In this document: positions 30,776 through 42,400 of the stretch, one piece after another
Position numbering within the stretch: the first letter of the stretch is position 1
Layout of the letters: each line of letters starts with the position of its first letter
Origin: Flectonema sp. DT1601
Lineage: Eukaryota; Euglenozoa; Diplonemea; Diplonemida; Diplonemidae
NCBI GenBank assembly: GCA_964019425.1
Contig: OZ025831.1
Coordinates: forward strand, 730,227 to 794,226
Reading direction: 5' to 3'
DNA length: 64,000 bases
Translations under genes and position numbers: made by a program
The notes under the pieces: model-generated
The model's database searches: none
Told to the model about the DNA's origin: nothing
The model's input: only the letters and a program-made list of their open reading frames with translations

Positions 30776-31750
30776 ATGTCGCGGCATCGCACCAGTGGTG
30801 GCGCAAAGCCCCTCAAGAAGGTCGTTTCGGCGACACGCGATGCAGCTGTCTGGAGGGCAGTGGCCCTGCAGCAACATTTCTCGTTGGATTTAGGTCTTGG
30901 GCAAGCCAGGACACAACAGAGAACTCAGAGGACGATGGCAGAGAAGATGGGATGCGTTGAAGAAGAAGAGAAACCAAAGAAAATGACAGAAGACGATTGG
31001 GCGCACGCAATCCGAAAAGCTGATAATCGAAAGGACTCAACAGTTCCCTGCGCTATCTGTTGTGAGGGATACACAACTGAAGCAAAACAAATAATTCTCT
31101 CATGTTCTCACGTATTTCACGAAGCCTGCATCACCAACTTAGAGAAGTTTGCAACGAAAGGAAAAGACATAGCTACAGGAAAACCACTTCTCCCGACCTG
31201 TCCAATTTGTAGATCCACAAATTACGAGAAGGCTGCGTGTTCATTAGGAGAGAAGGAATTCAAAAGGGAGATGGCGACCAGAATTCAGAAATGTTTTAGA
31301 GGATGGATGGGTCGGAGAAGGGCTACCCGATTCCGTCTTGAAGTTGATCCCAAATTTAGAGAGGAATACGAATTTAAGTTAATTCGAAGAAAGACTGGCG
31401 AGTGCATCAAACAGACGGAGCAAAACGCCAACGATATCGACGCTCTCTTCGCGACTCTCGATCGAGAACGAGCAGTTGCTAAAATCAGTACCATCACAGA
31501 CGCTGATTGGGATAGCGCTCGTCATCAGTTAATTTCAAGGGGGATGTCTGAGTGCTCTATTTGTATGACTTCTCTACTACCTGATGATGACTCCGCGAGA
31601 GAGGTTCTACTGCTCAGTTGTTCTCACTGTTTCCACGCTCCTTGTCTGTTGTCATTTGAGCAATACGACCAGACTATTGATTCGGAACCAGTCGATAAGA
31701 AATGTCCTCTTTGTAGATCAGCTTACCTTACTCGTCTTCTTTATGAGTAA
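30776..31750 (+). CDS. RNF32: RNF32-like protein, RING-IQ-RING
   Basis: 324 aa with a domain order characteristic of RNF32: first RING-H2 (CAICCEGYTTEAKQIILSCS, HVFHEAC, CPICRS; about residues 90-150), a central IQ calmodulin-binding motif RIQKCFRGWMGRRRATRF, and a second RING-H2 (CSICMTSLLPDDD, CSHCFHAPC, CPLCRS; about 260-320). The human protein (362 aa) is testis-enriched and linked to ciliated cells, so a flagellar role or E3 ligase activity is plausible but inferred. ATG 30776 is used because CTTTTTCAG ends at 30759, inside the upstream extension that begins at 30716. Human RNF32 is slightly longer. The symbol is used for the architecture match. Confidence 0.9.
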   Translation: MSRHRTSGGAKPLKKVVSATRDAAVWRAVALQQHFSLDLGLGQARTQQRTQRTMAEKMGCVEEEEKPKKMTEDDWAHAIRKADNRKDSTVPCAICCEGYTTEAKQIILSCSHVFHEACITNLEKFATKGKDIATGKPLLPTCPICRSTNYEKAACSLGEKEFKREMATRIQKCFRGWMGRRRATRFRLEVDPKFREEYEFKLIRRKTGECIKQTEQNANDIDALFATLDRERAVAKISTITDADWDSARHQLISRGMSECSICMTSLLPDDDSAREVLLLSCSHCFHAPCLLSFEQYDQTIDSEPVDKKCPLCRSAYLTRLLYE

Positions 31751-32030
31751 CACAACTTTCATTAGAAGAATTGTGAGATTCGTAGTAAGGGTTTCTGTTA
31801 TTTCTAATTCTAATCTTTTTTGTAAACCTTCGATCTGTTGTAAACGAATTATCTTCACAGAGGACACCTTGTTGATCTACTCATGGTATTTATTTATATC
31901 ACAATATGTTTATTGATTATTATCATTAGAAGGTATTAAGAATAGTCGTAGTAGAGTGCGGCTGTGAAAACTTGTTTTCTATTTGTGATGATATCAAACT
32001 TTTAATTACCAAACAGAAATTATTAATAAA

Positions 32031-32903
32031 ATGTCATCGTTGGTGAGACAAATTATCATTTCACTGTTGTCATGGTGGAGGTGGTTTCTACAACTGGTTA
32101 CTGTGGAGCGGTTATCAAATACGACGAAGGAAGAGGAAGTAGGAAAAGAATTACAATCATTGACAGAGCCAGAGCCTATTGACCCAAAGGAAAGAGGAAA
32201 TATTCTAAAGCTCATGAAGAAGAAAGAATGTCTTGGATCTTATTGTTACCTTGTTCGTCATGGTGAACGTGAAGATCATACAGCTTCGGGATGGAAGGGA
32301 AAATTTCCAGCTGACCCACCGTTGTCGAAAAAAGGAAAATCTCAGGCTACTGACACTGGTTTATATTTACTTCAAGAAGCTCCGGTGAAGCCCTGCGTTA
32401 TATTAACTTCTCCGTTCTTAAGAACATTACAGACAGCTGAGTGCATGGCAAAGTCACTAGAAGTACCGATCGTAGTTGAGCCATTACTTAGTGAATTCTT
32501 AGCTAAGAAAATGTTTAAAACGACTCCAAAACTCAACAGCTCCGCGGCCTCTAAAATAGTAACCAACGACACGTATGTTCCGTTAGAATCAAAGCTTCCT
32601 AAGTGGCCTGAGAAAGAAGATGACGCGACCATTCGATTTATTAAAACAGTTCAGGAGATTGTTGACAAAAACCCGAAGGCGCCCATCGCTATTGTAACTC
32701 ATCGATTTGGTATTGAAACCGTAATTAATAATTATCTATCTCGTCTTCGGTCAGCTGATGCTCGCGGAGTCTCCTACTGCAGCGTTACGACATTGGAACG
32801 TCGACCACCACCGAGGGGAGGAACACAACAAACTTGGAAATATCACCTCATCTCATCAATTGATCATTTAACAAATAGATCTTCGATGTACTTTAAAAGA
32901 TGA
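32031..32903 (+). CDS. histidine phosphatase (phosphoglycerate-mutase-like)
   Basis: 290-aa branch-1 histidine phosphatase. Residues 1-23 (MSSLVRQIIISLLSWWRWFL and on) form a hydrophobic signal or anchor. The catalytic block YLVRHGEREDH contains the phospho-accepting His; TSPFLRTLQTAE supplies a phosphate-binding Arg; VVEPLLSEF and the second catalytic His in IVTHRFGIETV follow. The RHGER form is closer to UBASH3/STS-type phosphatases than to glycolytic mutases, so a protein or small-molecule phosphatase is more likely than phosphoglycerate mutase. No UBA or SH3 domain is present. Acceptor-like ACCAAACAG ends at 32016. The superfamily is certain; the substrate is unknown. Confidence 0.88.
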   Translation: MSSLVRQIIISLLSWWRWFLQLVTVERLSNTTKEEEVGKELQSLTEPEPIDPKERGNILKLMKKKECLGSYCYLVRHGEREDHTASGWKGKFPADPPLSKKGKSQATDTGLYLLQEAPVKPCVILTSPFLRTLQTAECMAKSLEVPIVVEPLLSEFLAKKMFKTTPKLNSSAASKIVTNDTYVPLESKLPKWPEKEDDATIRFIKTVQEIVDKNPKAPIAIVTHRFGIETVINNYLSRLRSADARGVSYCSVTTLERRPPPRGGTQQTWKYHLISSIDHLTNRSSMYFKR

Positions 32904-33149
32904 AATAATACTTGTGCTGTATTCAAAAGTTTATATAACTTCGACTGTCTTAAGACACTCAATCTCAACCATCTCATCTGATGGTGGTATTACAACTCGA
33001 GGAACTGCTATCCCAATTGATGCCTCGCGTTGTTTCATTTTTTTGAGTTCTTCCATTCTAATTTAATTAAATCCACTGACAGGAATTATCGCAACGATGA
33101 TTATGTTTGAGCAGCCACTCTTACTGCAGGGATCGTAAGGTACTTCTTC

Positions 33150-33155
33150 ATTCAG
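33150..33155 (+). promoter_or_regulatory. splice-acceptor-like site that decides the start of the 1,536-aa gene
   Basis: CTTCTTCATTCAG ends at 33155, 8 nt before ATG 33164. The coding frame stays open further upstream but has no ATG there. A second possible acceptor, CACTGACAG, ends near 33082 and would leave a 13-codon out-of-frame uORF from 33097. Confidence 0.55.
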
Positions 33156-33163
33156 ATTACAAT

Positions 33164-36100
33164 ATGGAGGCCATCCTTGATAGAGTGTATCCTTCAGCAC
33201 AACATAACATTGTACCTATCAGGAGGAGTAAGGTTAGGATGACTACAAAGTACGTTGCTCAAACAGAACAAGATAATACTTTAATAAAGAAGTTCTTTGA
33301 AGGAGACTTGGGGAGGGAGAGCGAAATAGCAGCAACAGTCACGGCACAGGTCGAAAATAATTTCAACGGGAGTGCCGACGACGAAGCTCAACTAAAGTTA
33401 GCAATCGGAGAAGAAGGTGCCCCGCAGTCACCAACTGAGGATTTAGGACCCCGAAGTGATCTACAAACTACTCTGAATGATGAGGATATAAATAAATTAG
33501 CTGAACTGAACAACACAACAACTGCAGTGAGTTCGACTTTACTGGAGCACGCGGTACAAATAAGCACTCGCTACGAAACTACACTGCGGAGTATTAAACC
33601 AGCGACACTAGACGAAGACCTCACGGGATGTACTAACGGAAGTAACGTCAACTCATCAGCGGGGAAGATTATCCCGAGAGCATCATTCATTGAAGCTGAA
33701 GATGTTGGAGATGGTCTGGTTGCTCCATCAAAACTCGGTCCGTTACTTCAGTCAGCAGGTGAAAATATTACAGCTTCCCGAAGAAGGACTTCCTTCGCTC
33801 CCGCTGCTCATGGAGGCCGGAGGCGTTCCGTCATCCCGACAACTCAGACTTATCATTCTGCTCTTCCAATGTTACAAAAGGTTCTTCAAACAGATCTCTC
33901 TACAAAACGTCATTCTCTCTCTGAGTACAATCAAATTGAAGAAGAGATTTCTGAGATTTCTTCTCAGAAGAAACCAAAAAATGTTATTCAAAATGTTGTT
34001 AGGTCTGAAAAGCTTTGGAAATTCCGACTCGAGAAGTCAGTTCAGGAAGCAGTAAAGCAAACAAAAGAAGAGATCTCATCGCTGGCTGTAACACGAGCTC
34101 AGACTGCTGTTGGTATTGAAATGGCCAACCTCCGCGCGAAGATAAGCGAGCTGAGCAGTGCTATCATCGTACAGGACGCTGTTATGGAGGAGGCGAAAAA
34201 AATGCAGCTCCAAATGCAATTAAAAATTGCCTGCATTCGCGAAGAGTTATGGCCTTTAAAAGAAAAGGAAGCAAACATGCAACTTGTTGATGTCGAAATG
34301 ATGAAGAAGTCGATTGAATTCTATGAAAAGGAAAGAGAGTATTTATACACGAAAGTATTTTCTGTAGAATTGCCGTTGTACGATAATTTGACATCTGCAG
34401 CGGTCACAGTTGGAGGTGGAGGGGGAGGGGGAGGAGGACGTCGAGAAACAGGTGGACAGTTTGGAAGGCAAGTTCGTGCGATGGCCGACCGCGCTCAAGG
34501 GGAGAAACTAATTCGGAGGTTTTCAAAGCAACTCAAACAACTCTCTCTTGAGCTTCACAAAATTGAAGAAGTTTGTTCTGCTCACGAAAGGTCTCGGATG
34601 GAACATCTTGATACTGACTGTCTCTCTTCCAAAACGAAACCTCTCTCACTTGCTCCTCGACTATCATCGAATCCCAGTACTATAAATCTAGGAGCTGTGG
34701 TTTCCGTTAAGAGGCGTTCCCTCATGGATTCGGAAACCGCAAAACTTCTCGACGAATGCGAGCGTTATGAGCAACAAATTCTTAAGGCGGAGTGTGAGGC
34801 AAGCCCGGTATCTCAACGATGCATTAAAAGAAAAAGTACCCGAGGAGTAACATCACAAACACCTAGTGTATCTCATGTTCCTAATGAAGTTGAGGAAACT
34901 TCTGACCACACACTCGTTCAGAAAGTACTGAGTGAGCTTACAGTTCCTAACGAACTGAAAGAAGTATTTGGAAAGTTATCAAATGAAGTCTTTCACGCAA
35001 TCAGTAGAGTAGATCTTTGTAGAACTCGATTACAAGCTTCACTATTACCATCACTTACTGATTACAGAGGAACTAGACAGGCTGCTTTAGCTGTCTTTAA
35101 GGGTTCAGCTGAACGCGTGTACTTCGAGAGAACAGAAGCTGCTGAGACATTAGTCGTTCCTATGAGAAATCTAATAAATCAAATAAATAACTTTGTGAAG
35201 TTACATCAACAGGAAGAACAACAACAGCATCAATCACAATCACAAGAACTAGAAGTAGATGATGACGACAAGGGCAGGGAACACCAGGAAGATGAGGATC
35301 AATTTCAACACTCAGATCAGAAGCAACAACAACGGAAGCGATCACAGTCGCGACAAGAAGAAATTGATGAAGAAGACAAGGGCAAGGAGCAACAAAAATA
35401 TCAGCAGCAACAAGAACAATATCGTCATGAAGGTCAGCACTCAGATCATCAACAACAACAACAGAGGCATTCTATTCCTATCGTATCATCTAGAGTACAA
35501 AACAAGACCGTTATGAAAATGTGGAACGTGGAACGCGTTCGTCAATTCGCTTTCACGAGGGAGTTTATCTCACAATGTTCCGATCATGAAAAGGAGGAAA
35601 TCGCTTCCCTGCGAACCCAACTACTCGATGCCCTCGACAGCGAGTCATCAGCTTCTTCTCATCGTGGTGACTCTAACTTGAATCACTTATTACAACAATG
35701 GACACGTTGTGTTGGATCGAGTCACTCGTTTAAGAAATTTGGGAATTCTAATATTCAATTTACAAAGGAAGGTCTTCCCTGTGAGATTTCGGAAATGTTG
35801 AAAGACGATAAACAAACGAAGAGTTGCTCAGAAACGAGTGCAGGAGTGAGCCAACCTCGGATGAGTTTAATGAAAAAGAACAAAGGATTGATATCAGTTG
35901 AAACAGAAACAGATAGTCCTCATAGTGAAAACATCACTTCTAGTGGTGACGATCGATTTGATAGCAACCTCAATAAAGTTACGTCTCCTTCGCATGGAGA
36001 GCCTGCAAGCCCAACTATGACTGCTGATATGAGTAGTTGTAAGTCGGATCTCGACAAGTTAGAAGAAGAAGTAGCTCGCAAACAAACACAACTTGAGGAG

Positions 36101-37507
36101 GAATTTGAAGTTAACTTCGGCTCAAAAAGCAACAGAGGTAAGTCTGGAATTCCAAAGACTCCCTCCGAACGATCAAATGATGTGAAGTATTTGAAGAGAG
36201 CTTTAGAGTTCGAAAAAGAGCATTCCGTGTGTCAGATTGCGAGAGTTGAGCACAGCGCTCTTATAATTCATCACGCGGTGTTTCGTCTTTTGGCAAAACT
36301 TCGACAGGAGTTAGAAATTAGCGAAGAAATCACGAGATCAAAGCAATCAAAGTCTGAGAAGGACTCCGATAAAGTTTCAAAGATTCGATCTTTCTTACTC
36401 CACGACGCGAAAGTTATAAATACTTTCACGACGTTAGTAGGAAAGGCCGACACCGCTCAACAACAACGCTCTCTTGTTCAAGTACGTGCTGGAGTACACT
36501 CAAGATCTATTGCTTCCCCAATTGATCCAAAGCAAATCTTCAGAAAGAAGGTGGGTGCAAAGGAAATAAATTATCTGCAGGGGATTCTTAGTAGCCTTGC
36601 TACGCTGTTTGGCCCAACTCCTCTCGGGGGATATTTCACTGAGTTACAGAGCTCGGAAACTGTTATTGAGGCCTTCTCTGCTGATCCTCCTGACTTAACT
36701 TTAATAAAAGAAGTTCATCCTCCCCCAAGTCTTTTGGACTCTGCAGTGCCTCCTTCTGCAATGGAAAATGCCGACGATGACGGCAGTGCAAAAGATGAGA
36801 AAATATTTTCGTTAAATTCTCTCTGCAGGACTCTTCACGCAACGTCGTTGCAGATGCTCGACTTGGCGAGGAAGAAGATTTCACTTCGAAAGTTTCAACA
36901 CGAATCGATCATGACGGAAAGTATGATGAAATCTATTGACAAAGCATCAAGTGTTCATATCATCAGACAAGTCATCGGATTGATGAATACTTTCAAAGCG
37001 CACATTGAATGGGATGCGAGTCTCACTAGCGAACGTATCCGAGCCACATTATTAACACTCGCTACTACAATGAGACTTCAGCGTGTTGAAAACATTATGT
37101 CTAACATAAAGGATGACACTCCAGAAGGTAATCAGAATGCCGCCGCTGCCACCAATTCAGACACTCTGAAATCGAACACTCAGAACTCCTCTGATCCTAA
37201 AACTCTGGGTGGAAAGCTCTCCAACTTCCTCGTTCGGCAGCAACAAAAACTTGAAAATCGCGTCACCCGACTGAAAGAACAAAAAGAACAAATCCAACGC
37301 GATCGCGAGTCAAAGTGGATGGCGTTCCTAAAAACTGATACACATGGTAATGGTACTGTAGATATGAGTACTGCGCTTGGAACAGCGTCAACAAAAATCC
37401 AAACACTGATCTCTAAAAAGCGGGGGGAAGGAAAGAAGGACCATCAAACTCTCCAGCAAAAGTTAAACACAATAAGAGGGCAGCTAGCTGCACAGCATCA
37501 GCTGCAA

Positions 37508-37538
<31 letters not shown>

Positions 37539-37774
37539 AGCACACATTTCCTGATCTCGCCCGACCTGCAAGGTCAGAATTCAGTCAGCCTGAACGCAGT
37601 GAGAGCGAAAAAGGGATACAAAGAGAGCAGTCACTTGAACACCTTCCAGGTATTAAATCAAGGGGGCAGTCATTAAAGAAGACCCAATCAAATAAAATTG
37701 TTAAGAAACTAAATGAAGAGAACGAAGATACTCCTCCCACGAAAGATGACGACAGAGAAAGTGTTCCCAAGTAA
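33164..37774 (+). CDS. very large coiled-coil protein, unrecognised
   Basis: 1,536 aa from ATG 33164. It alternates coiled-coil blocks (KEEISSLAVTRAQTAVGIEM; RLKEQKEQIQRDRESKWMAF) with disordered Ser/Glu/Gln-rich parts. Low-complexity features are a Gly9 run around base 34,420, an acidic/Gln-rich region at about 35,200-35,470 with two diverged copies of an about 40-residue unit (DDDDKGREHQ and DEEDKGKEQQ), and a polyGln tract near 37,500. RRRTSFAPAAHGGRRRS is one of several basic-Ser sites suited to phosphorylation. There is no enzymatic motif. Size and make-up suggest a cytoskeletal or centrosomal scaffold; this is inference from composition. There are no introns in 4.6 kb. Confidence 0.85.
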
Positions 37775-38092
37775 CTCGACCCCATCTCGACCTCGTTGTT
37801 AATTATTCAGTACCGTGACGCTACATTTCTTTGCTGGACCAAAGCGATAAAAAATTATTTGTTGTCGTTTCAGTTTACGTGCAGTGTTACCACACTGTTG
37901 TCATTTTATTATATTTTAGCCGTCGGCGCCCTGACGGGTGAAGTTCCCTATTAATGTAGGAGATCCATTCTGCGCTGTTTTACTTTGCTAGTTTATGTCT
38001 GATTAGGTTTTATCTGATTAGGTGTTTTGTCTTTTCCAAGTCAACAAGAGATATTATTTTAATTAATTCACGCTTCAGCTTTTATTAATAAA
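37775..38092. other. intergenic region, no gene seen
   Basis: 318 bp spacer. ACGCTTCAG ends at 38078, 14 nt before ATG 38093. Confidence 0.55.
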
Positions 38093-39400
38093 ATGAATTC
38101 CAAGATCATAACTCTCCTGTCCCTGACGGTAACCACTTTGGCAGCTTTCCCAAAGTTAGGTGAAAACTATTTAGTGTCACAAGAGGGAGGAAATCAATAT
38201 AATGCAGACGCAGCAACAATGGATGGCTGTGGTCATGTTATTGTTTGGGAGAACAGGGGTACACAAGGGAGTGGTATCAAGGGTCAGGTCTATAGTTGCG
38301 AAGGAACAAAAAATGGAGCAGAAATAATAATCAAAACAGACACTGAAGGTACTCATCGTAATCCAACAGTAACTACTCTGGTTGACGGGTTTGTAGTAGC
38401 GTGGGATGGACCTACTCACGTTATGATGAGGAAATTCGACCTCGGTGGATTTGCTGTCGGACAAGAGTCTCTTGTTCACCCAAACAATCCGACCACGGGT
38501 TCCCGCCCAGCCATCTCCCGTTCTGGGTCCGGCTACCTGTTAGCATGGGAAAGGAATTCTGTCTTAGGAACTGATGCTGCAAACATGCAATTCTTCAATT
38601 CTGACATGACCAACAGCACTCTCTCTCTCAGATTCGGTTCCCTCGAAACATCGCAATTGCTCCCACAACTTGCTGTACTAAATTCTGGTAATATTATTAT
38701 CACTTGGTGTTCAGATAGTTTTAGAACTGGTCATTGGCAGCACTTCAACACGAGGGGTGAAGTGTTGTCGACAGAAGTCACTTTGATAACAGCAGCGACT
38801 GCTCAATCCGTGTCTCGAATCGCAGTTGCTAAAATATCAACAGGCTTCACAATTACTTGGAGTGAGAAGTTTGCTTCAAAATCAGTTCTTCACACGGAAG
38901 TCTTTGACGAGTCTATCAAAAGAAAGAGAGACTTCATTATCACTGAAGAGGTTCGAGATGTTAACCCTGCTGTAGGTCAAGTTAATAATGGTTTCGTAGT
39001 AGTGTGGACTGGTCCGGATCAGATTTCTGACGTCTCATTTATTACAACGGGACAGCAATTTGACGAACTCGGTTTCGCTGTTGGCGAAAGGATTGGAATC
39101 AGCAGTCCAACTTCAGTTCAAAGAAATCCTCGCATCTCATCTCACTCTGTTGGATATGTTGTTACTTGGGAGTCTTCTAAAGCAGATCAGCAACAACAAC
39201 AACAGCAGCAGCAGCAGCAACAACCACAAGATGTACAATTCAACCTTTACGCAACTAACTATGGGTTCTCTGATGGGACATCACGTAACCTTTTGTTCGT
39301 ATTTTTTTTTATTCTGACCTTCTTTTGTTGTTGTGCAACAGCAGTATTCTTCGTCTGGAAGAGCTGCTGGAGCGATTTTGAAGATGTTGGAAAGGAATGA
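38093..39400 (+). CDS. type I membrane protein with beta-propeller-like repeats
   Basis: 435 aa. MNSKIITLLSLTVTTLAAFP is a signal peptide. The ectodomain (20-370) repeats, about every 45-55 residues, a pattern of hydrophobic-x-Trp strands: HVIVWENRG, GFVVAWDGP, GYLLAWERN, NIIITWCSD, GFTITWSEK, GFVVVWTGP, GYVVTWESS. Between them are pieces such as FDLGGFAVGQE and FDELGFAVGER. This matches the FG-GAP-like or propeller repeats common in bacterial surface proteins. A polyGln run (about 12, bases 39,190-39,225) precedes a transmembrane helix (LLFVFFFILTFFCCCATAVF) and a short acidic tail. It is probably a cell-surface protein with a propeller-type ectodomain; the ligand is unknown. Acceptor-like GCTTCAG ends at 38078. 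Confidence 0.8.
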   Translation: MNSKIITLLSLTVTTLAAFPKLGENYLVSQEGGNQYNADAATMDGCGHVIVWENRGTQGSGIKGQVYSCEGTKNGAEIIIKTDTEGTHRNPTVTTLVDGFVVAWDGPTHVMMRKFDLGGFAVGQESLVHPNNPTTGSRPAISRSGSGYLLAWERNSVLGTDAANMQFFNSDMTNSTLSLRFGSLETSQLLPQLAVLNSGNIIITWCSDSFRTGHWQHFNTRGEVLSTEVTLITAATAQSVSRIAVAKISTGFTITWSEKFASKSVLHTEVFDESIKRKRDFIITEEVRDVNPAVGQVNNGFVVVWTGPDQISDVSFITTGQQFDELGFAVGERIGISSPTSVQRNPRISSHSVGYVVTWESSKADQQQQQQQQQQQQPQDVQFNLYATNYGFSDGTSRNLLFVFFFILTFFCCCATAVFFVWKSCWSDFEDVGKE

Positions 39401-42400
39401 TCGGAATCTCACCGAAGTAGCTGCCACAATAAGAATGTAGCTCACGGAGCTCTCTAATCGACAATTGAAAAGAACTGGACTGGACTGGACACTGGACTTC
39501 CGTTTTTATGATCACCTACTCGGTTAAATGTGTTGCAACTTTATCTTTTCTTATTGTGATTTCCGTCGGCATTTTTTCGCCGTTTTGCTCTCCCGAAATC
39601 ACAAATAGAGTTTTTCGAATAGTACTGCATCATCATTTACCGCTCTTAACGGATTCCTTGATTCTGGTGTCGTTTATCTATTTACTGTAGACTGGAACTA
39701 TTCGTCAGTCTTTGAAATGAAATAAATACTTTCAATTCAAACACCTTTCTATAATAATGTTTTGTTACGTTTCTGAAATATCTCCCTCCCCAAGGAGCCT
39801 GATTAGGTGTCTCATTGCCTCCCTTTAAGTGCGAGCGTCTGTGCTTCTGATGTTGTTGTAGTCTGCCAAAAGTTGATACTTTTCTGGACTTTCACTATCA
39901 CATCACACAGTTAGCTTTTACTTTTTATTTTTGTTACATTTTTTTTTTTTTTTTTTTTCTTTTTCAAATTATTTATTAAAACAACATTCCCTCATCAGAA
40001 TGTTCATCAATTTAATTTATCTTTCTGAACCCTATGTTCACATGAAGAAATTCATCAAAAGAAAAAAGAATTATGTTATTAATTTAACATAATCGTCCTT
40101 GTTGTAGTGTAGTAATCATTTCTTTCCATAACTAAGTTGGGCTACTGTCATTTATCTTCGAAGGTAGTTGACACGGTTGGCGCTTCTTATTTTCCCCTCT
40201 TCAATTCTATTTGTCCCTCTTTAGAACACATGTTTGTTCATTTATCCTGTGGAATAATCAGCAGTCTTTAGCGTGTCGTGGTATTGCGGCTGTTCGAGTT
40301 CACTTGCAGATTTGTTCCCTTTTTTTTCTCCCCCCCCTTTTATCAAATTACCCCCTTTTTTTTTAAAAATTTTTTTTACTTAAAAGCTAAACAGCTTTTT
40401 TCCTTTTTATTGCTTTCACAAATAGGGATACATATCAACATAACTAACGGTATTTGCGTGTTCCGATAACTACGAAGTGACTGGGTCATCCTGTGTCACT
40501 AGTTTGGAATTATTTAATTTAGTTCGGTCGACTAGCAGATCGATATAAGGTTTATAATTGTGTGTTCTGTTGAAGTGAGGCAATGTTTTATTTTATTTTG
40601 TTTTGTTTCATTTCATTTCCAACTAAATTTGTCTTCCGAAAAAGAATTAATGAGCCGAGTATTACGTTGACTCCTCTCTTTCTGTCTTCCTGGCCTGCAG
40701 CGTTGTCTTGGCCACACTCATGTGTTGTGTTCTATCGACTTTAGCGATTTATTCTTGCGTAGAATTAGCAAAAAAAAAAAAAAAAAAATTGAATCTCACA
40801 TGGAGCTGTATTTCTTCTTTTTTTTACTACCACGTGAGTTGAGATATGCCTGAGTGAATCCTGGTTTTATTTTAACATTTTTTTCATTACGAAGGTTTTG
40901 AAAGGAGCTAAATATTTTCGGTGTTTTCATTAAGGGCTTTCCTGCTTGCTGTGGTTTATATATATATATACTTGTGTTATTTTCTCGAAACCCGGGACCT
41001 CTTTGCAATTCGTGGGACAGGTAGCGCAGCCTCATCGGTTTAGTTTTCTCAATTAACGAACAGCTACATATCCATTGTTTCACTATCACAACTTCTGATG
41101 AGACTGTCAGAAAGGATTTCTGTTATCTCATATTGGATATGAAAACTAAAAGACGGGGCTTCGTTTCTCAATCTTCCCTCGTTTTCCATCTCTTGCGCTT
41201 CCTGTCACACTGACGCCGCAGTACTGGTCGGGTACCTAGATGTCTGGTTGCCTTCTGGTATCTTGAAGAGGTAAGCTGTTGTGTTCTTTATATGATTTTT
41301 GTTATTTCTTTTTATTTTGTTGGACTGTTTGGTTAGTCTTCTGGAGTGCTGTTTACACTCCCACATGTTGAGACGAAAAGTTCAAACTTGCGCCGGCCTC
41401 TTTCAAGCTAAGTTCAGTTGTCCGAATGATTTGCGTTTTGTTTAATAATATTGGAGACCGTACTCGCAGAGGTGATCATTGTTGTTGTTGTTTTTTATTT
41501 CAAGTTGGTTACAGGCAATTGCCGTAATCCTTCGATAAATCCTGCTTTGTATTCTCTGAGAGGTATTTCTAACGCAGTTCTGTGGGCAGGTGTGCAGATT
41601 TAGCAATTGAATCTTTGGTCTCATTTTCCCTTTTCTCTTCCCAGAAAACCTATTTTCAGTTACATTGTTAACTACGGTCCGTAGAGAAGGGCAAACGCGA
41701 TCAGTAGGACAGTCCTGACACCCGCAGTGTCCCCTTTACTTTCTTCGCTGAAGAGGGCTGGGTAAGGGGAATGGTCCGACGAAGTATTTTTTAATTTCAG
41801 CCCGAAACCAACTATTATTTGTTTGTTGTCTTACGAAATTTTGCATTTGATTTTTTTGATTGACTGATAATTATTAATACTACGGTCCGTCGCAGTTATG
41901 ACCTTAAACTGACTGTCGTCTTACCTGATCCTTTTGTTTTCATTTCTTGCTGAGTGATGTGGCTATGTGCTGCCCAATTTTTGTGATACTTTTCTAAAGC
42001 CCACATTACAATTATAGTGCTTAGGACAACTGGGTGAACATCCTCGGTACTGTTCGGGTTTTCTATTCGTGGTATGTGGCATATGGCACATGTGGTCGTA
42101 TTATAAAGAAAGATATTATATAATAAAGGGGTTTTTTATTATTTCACACCCAGATTATTTCTCTTTTTTTTTTCTTTAATTGTTTTCAACCTGTTAGCCT
42201 CTGGGCTAGGTGGGAGCTGGAAGTCGATCACTTCTGCCGAGCTATAAAACTACAATCTTCGCGATTGGGTTCTTACTGATGCGGCTACCCAGACCCCTCG
42301 TAGTCATCAGTTCTGTATTTGCTAACAAAACAAATCAAAACATTGTTAACTGGTCGTTCAACGTTGTATTCAATTTAACATTGTCGAGTTGAACAAAAAA

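Noticed and set aside
33097-33134. ATG 33097 as the start of the large coiled-coil gene through a 21-nt intron at 33135-33155
   Set aside because: The joined frame stops after eight codons; ATG 33164 with an acceptor at 33155 is simpler.
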